From assembly GCA_024364735.1 (NCBI GenBank), contig JAGFNQ010008719.1, positions 27,389 through 91,388 on the forward strand: a stretch of 64,000 nucleotides of DNA, in the 5' to 3' direction. The translations under genes were made by a program, and so were the position numbers. This document shows, piece by piece, positions 25,901 through 36,272 of this stretch; within the stretch, counting starts at the first letter, position 1; each line of letters opens with the position of its first letter. The notes under the pieces are model-generated. The model was not told where the DNA came from. It worked only from the letters and a program-made list of their open reading frames with translations, and did not search any database. The stretch comes from Boesenbergia rotunda. Lineage: Eukaryota; Streptophyta; Magnoliopsida; Zingiberales; Zingiberaceae.

Positions 25901-28576
25901 AGTCCCTTATGTTGCATTGTTTCCTACTGATGATTGTGGATAGATGTGTGGAAAAAGCGAACTTCACTGAATTGACTGCAGTGAACATAATCAGATCTGC
26001 CAGAACAATGACAGCATACCTTTCTTCTGAATGCATCTCTAATGCTCGATCATGAAAGGGAGGGCTTCTTGTTTTAGAATTATGATGGTGATCACCAGCT
26101 GATTCATCTTTTTCCTTTGCAAGAAGGGTTCTGGTCATTTCCTTGTTGTGGTTACTGGAAGCGTGAGAAAAGTGTTCCATATATCCTGATCCAGTGCTTC
26201 CTCTATCCTTCTTAGCCTCAATAAAACTTATATCATCTCTTTCGACACTCTTCTCCTTTTTCTCTAGGCCACAGTTGTACATTCTTGGATCATCAAACAA
26301 GTCCTGCGGCACAATCTATTGACGAGGCATTTTTAGTATGTGGATACCTTCAAGTCTACAACTTGAAATAGTATATACCACAAACTAGAGTGGGTTATTT
26401 GGATGTAGAAATCACAAATAACCTTTGTAATTGTCAATGATGAAGTGTAGATATAATAAATGAATCTAGCATTAAACTGCAAAATGTAAGTCATAAAACT
26501 ACCTCGATAATTGCATCCAAATCACGTGATCTAGGCGGTCTAGTATCTATAGAAGGAAGTCGTTCATTATGCCCACCACCCTCAACTTGTATTGCTCTCC
26601 CAGTTGGCTAAAAAATCAAAAAGTAATAATGTAACAAAGCAAATACTAGTAACAATGAGAATATTAAAGGAATATTTAAAGAAAATAAACGACATTGGTT
26701 CCCTAACTTAATTGGAAACTCATAAGTGGGGAGAAGAAAGTAAAAAAAGTAGGGGCGGAAATGGGAAAATGATGAAAGGGAAAGAAGAGTAGAATTCCTG
26801 GAATAGAAAAAATTGAACAAACATGAAAAGAAGAGAAATAGCGGGATAAAGTTTCAGAAAAAAATAAAACTTAATTACTCAACTTCATTCCCTTCCAAAT
26901 ATCCCCTAATCCAAACAAGTCCTAAATACAAAGGTTGAATGACAGTGCAACATACTAATGGTGTCCGCATAACTGACTGCCCTCTTCCTTGACCGGTAAA
27001 ATTTGATTCTCCATCTGATTTTACATGCCCATTATCAGCAGAAATATCATGACCTGCTGCCGCAGCCAACTCAGGTGGTAAATCTGGATCATATTCCTGA
27101 GAGAAAATTAATAAACTATCAATAATTAAGCCTAAGTATGACGTGAGCAAATTTATGCATGGTCTATTATTTGTATATACCTGCTCTGATCGCCCACTCT
27201 CATATACACGAATCTTACTTTGCATGGTTGATTCCAAACGAAGTTGATCCTGCAAAACAAAAAAATTAGGAACATAGTGTGCATCAACAATATCAAATAT
27301 TAAGGAATAAGAGGATTTTAAACTTGCCAGCCTCTTGCAATAATCCTTCCACTTATCTTCATCCAATCCAAAATTAAAAAAATCGGACATATCAACCCCA
27401 TGGTATCGCCATGGTTTTTCCTCAAAACTCTCAATGTCAACATCAAAAACTGTCCTGAAAAATAGAGCATTTGGAAGGCATTTAAAGGACAAGGGAGGCA
27501 GGTAGCATGGTTCATGGCTCACACAATCGACAGAAAATGAAGATTATCAAAAAAATGTATAAAATTGTACTTTAGCAACAAGGTGTTACATGTTAATCAC
27601 AATCAGAATAGCAATCTTGGAAACATATGTGAGAACATACACTAGATCTGACATAGAAGCAAATACGGTAGGATCATAGAAGTGTATCTCCAGTTGATAT
27701 TTCTGCTGAAGTTTGAAAACGTTTAGGAGATTTAGATATAATTCCGTTAATTTTTTTCTTCAAAGTTTAGATAAGTGAAATAGAGAACAAATTTAGTACC
27801 AATTTATAAGAATAGATATGAGATGCAATTATTAGAGAATTAAGTTAAAGAGGCATAGAATGAAGCCTGTTCAAGAATTACTGAGAGTAGAATAAAGGAT
27901 GAAGCAAATATTTCTGAAAACTCAAAAATTATTTAATAAGAAAAAAGGTGGAAAATTATACAAAAAAACAGAATTTACATTTAAGTTACATTGGCTTGGA
28001 AAAAACTTAAAAATTATTTTGGTGGGTTGAAGGAACGAATAGTAGCTAGTGAAAATATAGATGTGATAAAGCGCATGTATCATGATGATAAAACAAAAGC
28101 TATCGAAAGTGAGATTGCCCGTACTTTTTACAAGAGTACTAAACGGACTACTCGATCATATATTAGAGCGGTCCAATTAGTGTATGTTATTTGTAAATGA
28201 CATTATGCTAATTAAATATGAGTACGATAAACCATTAAATTGTGAAAAAAATAGAAACTCAATGTTTCAGGTAAATTAAAACTAAAACTAAATATACGAG
28301 AAGCAATGTCAGTGTAAAGAGAAGAAAATGATAAAATAGTTAAGATGGATACATATGAATCTCCATTTAGATACATTTGACGTATGAAGATATAAGTCTA
28401 TAACATAAAGAGAGGAAGGTTAAAATGGAGAGCAGGTTTCAAAATTGTGTGTGATTTTCATGAAGCTCAAACTATTAAAAAAACTATGATGCTAAAAAAA
28501 TCATAAAATTGAGAAACCATTCATCATACTTGATGAATCAATCAAGTGTTCGATATCTTAGAAATCATTGCAGTAA

Positions 28577-28616
<40 letters not shown>

Positions 28617-31600
28617 CGGATAAAGATAGAATGCTAAGATGGATATGACTTACTAGAAAAAATAAAAAATATAATACTACTACAAGGGACCAATAGTGTG
28701 ATTTTCATAGATGATAAAATGAGAGAGACGAGATCATGCTACATGGACATGTTCAAAGATTACCAACAAATTATATAACTGGACACTTAAAAAACCTGAG
28801 TTAAAAAGTGAAAGGAGTAAGGAAAGCAAAGGAGATTCAAAATGTAATAAAAAATGATTTAATATTTGAATAACACTAGTGACATAATCTGGTCCAATGG
28901 AAGGATAAGATCAATATAACCAACCATAATTTATTGGGAATAGCATGAACCGATGAGAAGATGACATAGTAACATTGAAATAATGATAGATGTTTTCCAC
29001 AAACACCTATATGAACAGAAAACAGTGAATATTTTTTAAGCATTTTATCTTTCGCTTTTTACTAACTCCACATCATCTTCGATGTCATAAATGATATGAC
29101 ATCAACATTGATTTTCATGTGTGTCTTTCATCTCTAGTTTTAAAGCTTGAATATCATATGAGACAAAATTCATTTTTTTATTCACACCAAAATTGTAGGA
29201 TTAGTTGTCGAAGACAAATGAAGCAATTACTGAGCTCACAAATGAAGTAAGATAGCTTTGATATTGAGACAAATGGTGGTAGGTGTGACCTTTATGCCTT
29301 GTTTCAATGAAATAACTAGAAAAATAAGATAGGGAAAGGATTTCAAAATATTTTCCATCCAACTGTAGCCTTAGAGGGAAGAAAAGAGATTGAAAGACTT
29401 AAATTTCAAAACTTTAATTGTTAAAAGCACAAATAAATCTTTTTTCAAAAATAAATATGAAAAGAAAAATAGCATTAAATGTTTTAAGGTTGGATCTGAG
29501 TTTCATTGCATTCAAAAATCACATAAAGCAATATAAAGGGCATTTTCTGAATCTTTTTCAGTTTTTCTTCCCTTTTTATCTCTAAGGGAAATGGAGGAAA
29601 AGTGCCACATTTTCTGTCACTTTATCTCCTTAGGAAACACCTTTCACACTTTAGTATTTGGTGGAGAAATTTTTCCCACTTTTCCATTAACTTCTTAAAC
29701 AAAAGGAAAATTGTTTGTAAAAATAAGCTTGATACGAATTTTATAAATTAAATGTGTGCACATAAATAGAAAAAAGAAAGAACTCAAAGAAATGAAAAGT
29801 TTTCCCTTTTATTGAGAATTCAGGGGTCTTGTGTAAAAACGCATTTGAAAAGGCAGAGGCAAACTTCTTGTTTTCCTTTTCCTTTTAGAGCCCTCTTTTT
29901 ATTTGTAAATGAACAACTAAAAAAAAATCCTACAAACCACACACGAATATATAATTACACAAAAGCATCTCTACTGAATAATTATTTGAATGTAAATTTA
30001 GTACCAATGAACAAAAAAAGGGTATGTATGTTAGATATGAAAAAGGAATTCAATGAAAAAATGAGAGAATATCTTATAGTGAGAATTCATTAACTAGGGT
30101 CAATAAAAGTCTTAACTATTAGGTTCTATCAAGGATTGAAAAAAAGAAGTTAAATGCTTCCATCACAACTAAATTTTGGAAAAGAAAAATTATAATTATT
30201 GCACATTACATCAGGCATTCTTACTTATGTGAAGGGAGGGTGAAATCCAGTCCAATGCCAAAGGCACGGGCTGAACTATTAGCCCAAGCAGGAAGCCCAA
30301 AGTTTGTATTGTAGCTTTTGGGAGCACCAGGAAAGCCCCTACCAGAAACAGCTCTCCAATCACCTCTTCCTTGACTGGAAATAGGAGCTGGGCCAGGAGG
30401 ACGAGCATAACCTGGAACACCTGGGATGCCACTTGCTGGATCGCCAGGTAAAGGTGTTGCACCAGGTCTTACATACTGCGTAAGAAAGAATTTTAATTTA
30501 GATAAATAATAAACCACAATATCTACGGCATATTCTTGATAAATTGAAGGAATGATCATTCTTTAAATAAGATATCTAAGTTCACATACATTAAATTCAC
30601 TGTACACAACAAAGGAAATTTATTTGGCAAGGAAAAATTTGTCCAAAAATGTGTAATTTTTAGTTTTAGGAACTTGATCAAATTCTACGCCAACGTGCAT
30701 AATTTCTCTTTCTATTTACAAATATCCTGCCATTATTCTTCTTGTCTAATTGCCCTTCTTGCAAAGTGCAAACAGAATGAGGGTTCCAAATTGATGGATC
30801 CTATTTGGATATATGATTTTGATAGTCTTTTTTCTCTGTCCCATTTCTGGTTTTTTCCCAGCGAATCAATACTTATATAAACAGTGAAAATAGTCGAATA
30901 GACAAAAACAAGTGATCATCAAGAATTCTGAATTTGAGATATAAAACAGTCAGATTTGTGCCAATATCAATTCAGATTCAGGAAAAAGGCTTTTCCTGTC
31001 ACTAATTCCCAAAAGTCTAGGTTGTCCTATCAAATTAATATTAGATTAGCAATATGCTTAATTGCAACCAAAATAACTGAGAATTTGGAACTTTTTAGTG
31101 GTTTGTTATCTTTCATTTGGCACATTACTGTTATTTCAGCATTCTTTAGTTGTTAAATAGCATAAAGTAAGAGACACAAGCTCAATCTGAGATGCCAAAA
31201 TATTTTAGTCATGTATTCTCAAGCTTATGCAACATATAGACAGTAAGGAATGCTAGTGTGCGTACCGCTGCCAAAAACTAGCAATCAACACTCATAAACT
31301 TAGTTTACACCTGAATTACAAGAACTAATGTGGTAGGAACAACCTTGAACATTGACTGATGCTGCGTATGAAAACCAAGATTGCTGTACCCTATCCTTGC
31401 CCCAGGTGCAGCTCCAGTAGTGCCTGTTACTTTAGCTACATCCGACATTTCTTTTCTCTCCCCATCACCTGCCGGCTGCATAGCCTCTTCGCTCCAATCT
31501 TGCTCCTCCATGGTGGGGAGGTGATGATGCTGGTCCTCATCGGTGACAATAACCAGATCCTCTTCTCCATCATCGTCGTCGTCGTCATCTATCCCAATTA

Positions 31601-32330
31601 GATTATGCCTCTCAGCCGCAAGAGGATCATGATTGCTATCGTTCAGCACAATCTTGAGATCGTCTTCGCTGTCACTGTCCCAATCCTCGCTTTGTGATGG
31701 CTTCCTCTCCTCGTTGTTAATGCCAGCAAAAAGCCCAGAAGAAGCTGGGCCAGCTGAGAGTCCAGGGATGTGCAGGGCTTGGTCGAGATTTTCCAAATTC
31801 TGCTCTATTCCTCCTCTGGACAATGAAAACCCTTCTTCCGGTGCACTAATCCTCGTATCAACACCAATTCCATTATTTCCTTCTTGAAATTCTGAAACCC
31901 TAACTTCTTCTTCGGCTTCCTCCAAAACCCTAGGCTCGCCCTCTATGGACGCACTAGGGCCCCCGACATCTGCCTGTCGCGATGACAGGGCTCCATCGTC
32001 GTCTTCGTCGTTCCAATTCTCTGTCGAATCCACGACCGGGGCTGCGCGGCCAAGCATCCAATCCTCCTCCGAAACGTCTTCCGCAGCTGCCATGGCCGGC
32101 GGTATAGCGCGTTTGGATGACGAAGGGGATTCTGCACAGGGATCAGCGCGAGACGCGACAAACAATCGGCCGTCGGGATCGCCTCCATCAGAATCGTCTT
32201 TCTCGGCGTGGAGAAGAGGATCGAGACGGCCACCAGGGGACGAGATGGAGGGCAGTGGCGCTGGGACGGGCTCGGCGACGGAATGGAGGACGTCTGTGTA
32301 GAGCTCGCCGAACTCGTCGTCGTCGTCCAT
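19997..32330 (-). CDS. FIPS5-like: FIP1-like mRNA 3'-end processing factor (FIPS5/FIP1[V]-like), nine exons, frameshifted in exon 8
   Basis: Exons: 32330-31344, 30475-30225, 27454-27328, 27249-27181, 27096-26956, 26607-26503, 26315-26020, 24535-22778, 20581-19997. Domains in order: an acidic N-terminus (DEFGELYTDVL, SEDWDSDSEDDLKIVLND), a Gly/Pro-rich linker with GRGDWR, and the Fip1 domain across exons 2-4 (FTLPSHK, FEEKPWRYHGVDMSDFFNFG). Then come YDPDLPPELAAA, RLPSIDTR and DLDAIIE, a long Arg/Glu/Asp/Ser-rich region, and a basic end RPARKRRW. Known: FIP1 proteins belong to CPSF and link poly(A) polymerase to cleavage sites in the nucleus; plant FIPS5 also binds RNA. Phases agree throughout except exon 8, which is one base short; the C-terminal exon fits only the shifted frame. 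The intact length would be about 1439 residues against about 1200 in Arabidopsis. The start at 32330 is the conserved acidic MDDDDEFGELY. Confidence 0.9.
20704..20945 (+). mobile_element. tRNA-derived SINE in intron 8 of the FIP1-like gene
   Basis: It begins near CCCCGGGGCAATGG, with a polymerase III A box (TGGTGTAGCGGC, 20719-20730) and a B box (AGATCGAATCC, 20762-20772) about 32 bp apart. A body with AACGTTGGACT follows. It shares layout and short motifs with 34551-34790. There is no tRNA cloverleaf, so it is not a tRNA gene. Confidence 0.65.
22779..22877 (-). repeat. 33-bp coding repeat, 3 units, end of exon 8
   Basis: Each unit encodes an 11-residue block of the type RKHDDCPPNEK. Units differ at a few positions. 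A second coding repeat in the same exon (about 24255-24370) encodes three SVEEKSSKQDE-like blocks. Confidence 0.85.
23135..23150 (-). other. Apparent 1-nt deletion (frameshift) in exon 8 of the FIP1-like gene
   Basis: Upstream of this point the frame leading to IYDKDYQEK is open and in phase with exons 1-7. Downstream, the charged SRRDRREDG frame is in phase with exon 9. The switch falls in a purine run AAGAAAGG. Exon 8 is 1758 nt, one less than the phase needs (1 + 3n). About 315 C-terminal residues are displaced if this is real. Confidence 0.7.
27250..27327 (-). other. GC-AG intron (intron 3 of the FIP1-like gene)
   Basis: The 78-nt intron starts GCAAGT after the codon CTG and ends TTTTGCAG. 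The reading CKRL joined to DQLRLE is the conserved Fip1-domain order and no GT donor gives it. GCAAGT is the optimal GC-donor consensus. Confidence 0.85.
28577..28616. repeat. (AAT)n microsatellite in intron 2
   Basis: About 13 uninterrupted AAT units. Confidence 0.95.
28610..28990 (+). pseudogene. Decayed non-LTR (LINE-type) reverse transcriptase 3' end in intron 2
   Basis: Conceptual reading across frames gives patches resembling the C-terminal part of plant LINE RT proteins: MLRW (near 28630), then IDDKMRETR with a following W/GH-like patch (near 28710-28760), then a terminal basic region. Many stops and frameshifts interrupt it. Called on patchy similarity only. Confidence 0.4.
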
Positions 32331-32540
32331 ATCGAAACGTCTTCTTTCTCTCTGGGTACGGATCGGAAATGCACAGAAGCGCACCACAAGTCCACCGAGG
32401 TGGCGTTATAGATGCAGAGGGGATCTTCTCTGTTGGATCGCAACTCGCAAGCAATGCTTTCACTCCCCTCGAACGATACCCAATGCGACACCGAAAGCGC
32501 TCAGAGGGCCGGCCAGAGCGAGCCAGAGCATCAAATCAGA

Positions 32541-34309
32541 TTCTCTAAATAAATTTTACCTTGAATTTTATAATATTTTACGTTAAAAAAACTCTTGTAT
32601 ATTAATTATTTTATATGGCATAAGTTTAAAAGTGTAATATCCTGAGTTATAAAAAATTAATAAAATTTTATAATTCGGATTGCAAAGTTAATAATATAGG
32701 ACCTGAATTACATTTCAATCTCAACTATATTATAAATTTGATTATATTATTCCTAATTAAATATAGCTTTATACAATGACAAATTGTCCCGTGAACTTAA
32801 TTAAAGTGATAAGTGAATTGATAATACTTAATAAGGTTGTGAGTTCAATTTACGAGATTAGCAAGACATAATTCTCGGTACCATTCAATAAAAGTTCAAC
32901 CTCATCATCTATTTGACTTTTTAATTATCGTGATTTATTTTCTTCATATTGAATAAATTGACAGGGACTTAGAGATTAGGATTATCATTTTTTATATATA
33001 TACAAACTGTCCCATGATTATCTAATTGATTAGAGAACATTAATTTTATTGTAATAAATAAGAGATCAATTTTCAACCGACATATTTTAATTATTTGAAA
33101 ATTATTATATCATGATTTATTTTTTTCACATGATCATCTTATATAATGGAACAATATTATTAAACTCACGAACGGACCAGATTAAGCATTAGTTCTATTC
33201 CTTGGGTAAATTTAAAAAAAACATACGCTCCTCGTTAAAATGGTCCCTTTTCATTTATTATCTAAAATTATATATCCACCATTTTTTAAAATAAATATAT
33301 TTACCCATCACAGTTATTATAACTTTTAAAGATAATAATTTAAATATAATTATGGTAATTGTTCATCTATCTTACTACTGTTGAAGAGCCACTACCTTCT
33401 CTCCCTTACAGATCACATTGATCACTAATCTCTAGAATAAGTTTAGATGTCAAAATGATACACTCTCTAATTCACCCTAGCCCAACTTATGGGCACTTAA
33501 TTAGAAACAAAACAACTGACAAACGGTCTCTCATGGCCAGTCGACCATAAGTCAACAGTCAAGGCATGATTAAGTTGGATGTACGACGTCTACACAGTGT
33601 TAATCCATGATTGCTTCTTGGTCCTCATCCTTCTAAACTATTCATTAATTCTATCAAATCCTTTTTCTTACTTAGGTGAATCAGATTGCAATTCTATTGA
33701 ATGTTACCGTGACTGATACCTTCAGTATCTGATCCTTGACGTATAGAAATTTCTTAATCAACGGTGAGGCAGTACATTTCACCTGCCAAATCCATACGTA
33801 TATATGCATGTATAATGTGTGATGAATCCATTTAATCCTTAATGAGTATTATTTGTCTCGAGTCTCGTTCCATGGCTATCTGTCTCGAAGTTCATAACTT
33901 TCATCCTCCTTCAACATGCAAATGCCCGATACATCAGATGGTGTCTAGCTCTCTATACAAGCCTTCTTTATAATGCATAAATTCTATCAATGATGACATG
34001 CAACTAGCTATAGTTTGTCACATACAAAAGTGTCATACATGGTCATGAATCGATTTTACCGACGATGGTATCTACTAGTGTATTGTAATCCGATATCCTA
34101 AGCTTCGTCGATGCTAATTAAATACTCAAATATCTGAATCACAAGGTGCCTATTTGAAGGAGTTGTACACCAGAGCAATATTACTTGCACCCACTCCAAA
34201 TAGGTATACTTTGGATTTCAACTGATTTACATATAAGCCTGCCATATCGCCAAACTGTTTTAAATTATATATCATGATGCTCACAAATGAAGTATCCTCT
34301 CTAGCAATA
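32541..34309. other. Upstream intergenic region of the FIP1-like gene, no gene seen
   Basis: This is AT-rich sequence without credible ORFs. The FIP1-like 5' UTR probably lies within 32331-32500; I see no convincing TATA box. ORFs on the plus strand at 31945-32548 are antisense shadows of exon 1. Confidence 0.5.
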
Positions 34310-34314
34310 TAAGA

Positions 34315-34540
34315 GGGTGTTTGATTTGTTTCATTTTTCATTTTTATTTTTCAGAAAATCGTATTTTCTCGTTTTCTGAAAAATGATTTTATTTCATTCT
34401 CTAATTTTTCAGAAAACACTATGTTTTTATCTGGAAAACAAAGCTGGAAAATACAAACTAAACATGTTTTCCAGAAAATCGCATTTTCTACATAAAATGA
34501 AAATAGAAAACAGACTGGAAAATACAAACCAAACGCACCC
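34315..34540. mobile_element. MITE with GGGTG termini
   Basis: Terminal inverted repeats GGGTGTTTGATTTGT (left) and ACAAACCAAACGCACCC (right) flank AT-rich sequence with repeated TTTTCAGAAAA motifs. Flanks TAAGA and TAAGT suggest a short target-site duplication. No transposase. The superfamily is uncertain (hAT or PIF-like). Confidence 0.65.
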
Positions 34541-34550
34541 TAAGTGTTCC

Positions 34551-34790
34551 TGGGGTTATGGTGTAATGGAAGAGTGATTAATTGTCATTTTCAAGTATTT
34601 ATGGTTCAATCCTTAACTATAGTATATTTTGAAGGATTTTTTCTCCGAAATAGGACGTGAATCTTAAAACGTTGGACTTCTGAACAGCTCACCATAAACA
34701 TGATTTATCTTGGCGGTCAGTAAAAAATTTCAATTGTATTGAATCAGTCGTTCGAAATTTGATGTTATCATTAATCAATATTTTTTCAAG
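34551..34790 (+). mobile_element. tRNA-derived SINE upstream of the FIP1-like gene
   Basis: It has an A box TGGTGTAATGGA (34559-34570) and a B box GGTTCAATCC (about 34602-34612), then a body with AAAACGTTGGACT as in the SINE at 20704-20945. It lies 10 bp beyond the MITE. The 3' end is not defined. Confidence 0.55.
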
Positions 34791-34954
34791 ATGATCTGTA
34801 TGCTATGTGTGCGATCTGTATGACATTATATTCCAGGCGATAGTGAAGAAAAGAATCTAAATTATTATAGTGTACATTAGAAATTAATAAATTATATTAG
34901 TTATTATTTGTTATTGTCATAGTATCTTTTTTTTTATTAATAACCATTATTATT

Positions 34955-35680
34955 TGTTTTGGAAGGAGTCGACAATGATGGTCAGACACTGAGGTTCTGC
35001 CCACGTGGAAGCTAGCAGGAGGGAAGGAACTTTGCGCCCTACGAGATCAACACGAGCGTTAGGGGAACACGCCGGAAGTTGTCCAGTGGAACCCACTCCG
35101 GCGCTCAAGTCAGTACCTCGATAGAGAAAGGTGTAAGACAAGAAAGAAAGTATGAGTCGTAGAGAGTGCGTAACCCCCCTTACCAGAGGGGTTGAGGTAC
35201 CTTTTATACTGGTCTCCTCTATCTTGCCACGTCCTCCTCCTCTTTCGGCGGTTACTAGATAGCCTTTGAAATGGTCTAAGCCGTCATTACGTTTCGACCC
35301 GTTGCGACATTTAAGGGTCATGGTGATTCCGTGCCAGCGAGGACGTTTATCCATAGATCCGCGAAGGAGGGGAAGAGTCATTATTTACTGTCGAAGGTAG
35401 CTAGGGCTCCGCTTCCTCGAGGTGGTCTCGAGGTCTTCTAGCCTGGGTGATCGCGGGCGTTTAGCTCCTGAGGTGGTCTCGGGACCTCGCCTCCCGGGGT
35501 GATCCCGGGAGAGATCTTCTGGTTGACCTCCCAGGACTGCCTCCCGAGGAGGGGCTTAGAGGCTCCTCCTCTCGAGAGTGTCTCGAGGGCTCTGAAAAAG
35601 GAGTCGCTAAGACTCATTGCATTCTGCCACAAAGCTTCTTCATCCCACGTGTCTGTCACGGGCTATTCAACCCTATCACA
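34955..35680 (-). repeat. 3' LTR of Tat element 1
   Basis: The minus strand starts TGTGATAGGGTTGAATAGCC directly after the PPT. The end is placed at CCTTCCAAAACA, as CA before AT-rich flank; with no second LTR for comparison that end is tentative. The TATA box is TATAAAAGG (about 35202-35209). Hairpin-forming motifs lie at 35414-35591. The start matches the LTR at 63680 of element 2. Confidence 0.7.
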
Positions 35681-35692
35681 AGTCCCTCCTTT
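35681..35692 (-). other. Polypurine tract of Tat element 1
   Basis: The minus strand reads AAAGGAGGGACT immediately before the LTR. Element 2 has the equivalent GAAGGGAGGGACT at 63667-63679. Confidence 0.8.
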
Positions 35693-36064
35693 CAAGTCTG
35701 ATCGAAGGAAGTGTGACTGACTGATCGGACTAGTGTTGTGATGAAGAAACTGGATCTTAGATGATCTCTTCCTTTTTTACCTCTTCATTGGCGGCCCCTG
35801 GGGCCCTAAGATATAGCCTATGCCACCCAGGCCTCCGGGGTGGTTTTTTGAATATGTCCCGCATTTTCGTAAATTATGCGGCGGTGCTCTGATGGCTATC
35901 TCAGGCCCCTTATAAATACCTGGGGTCTTACAATGGCAATTCAGTCGTCTCACTAATGTAACCTCGCCACGTGGTCCTTCCCCCTTGGTGCGCTGAACTC
36001 TTACCGATGCTTGTCTTGGGTCATACGAAGCGACAACAATAAGAGCTAGCGGCTTCTTGAGAGG

Positions 36065-36130
36065 ACCAATCAGCGCCATTAACGTGTCGCTCCTTTATTG
36101 CTTATAGTGGTGCGGCTTCTCCCTATAAAA
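36065..36130 (+). promoter_or_regulatory. Antisense internal promoter region of Tat element 1
   Basis: A CCAAT box (36065-36069) and a TATA box TATAAAA (36124-36130) face the plus strand, opposite to the element, about 145 bp upstream of the extra ORF start at 36273. A consensus donor GTAAGTCT lies between them, as it does at the same place in element 2. Function inferred from position and conservation. Confidence 0.55.
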
Positions 36131-36272
36131 GCGGGTGCAATCGGCGCCCTGACATCTCCTTGCCCTATCTATCTTCAAGTGTCTTCCTTCCTTGGTTATT
36201 CTTCTTGTCGCTGCGCCCCTTTTGCAAGGGTAAGTCTCCTTCCATTTTTTCCTCCCCAATTTCTATGAGTCT

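Noticed and set aside
31945..32548. Plus-strand ORFs of 118-143 codons
   Set aside because: They are antisense shadows of GC-rich exon 1 of the FIP1-like gene.
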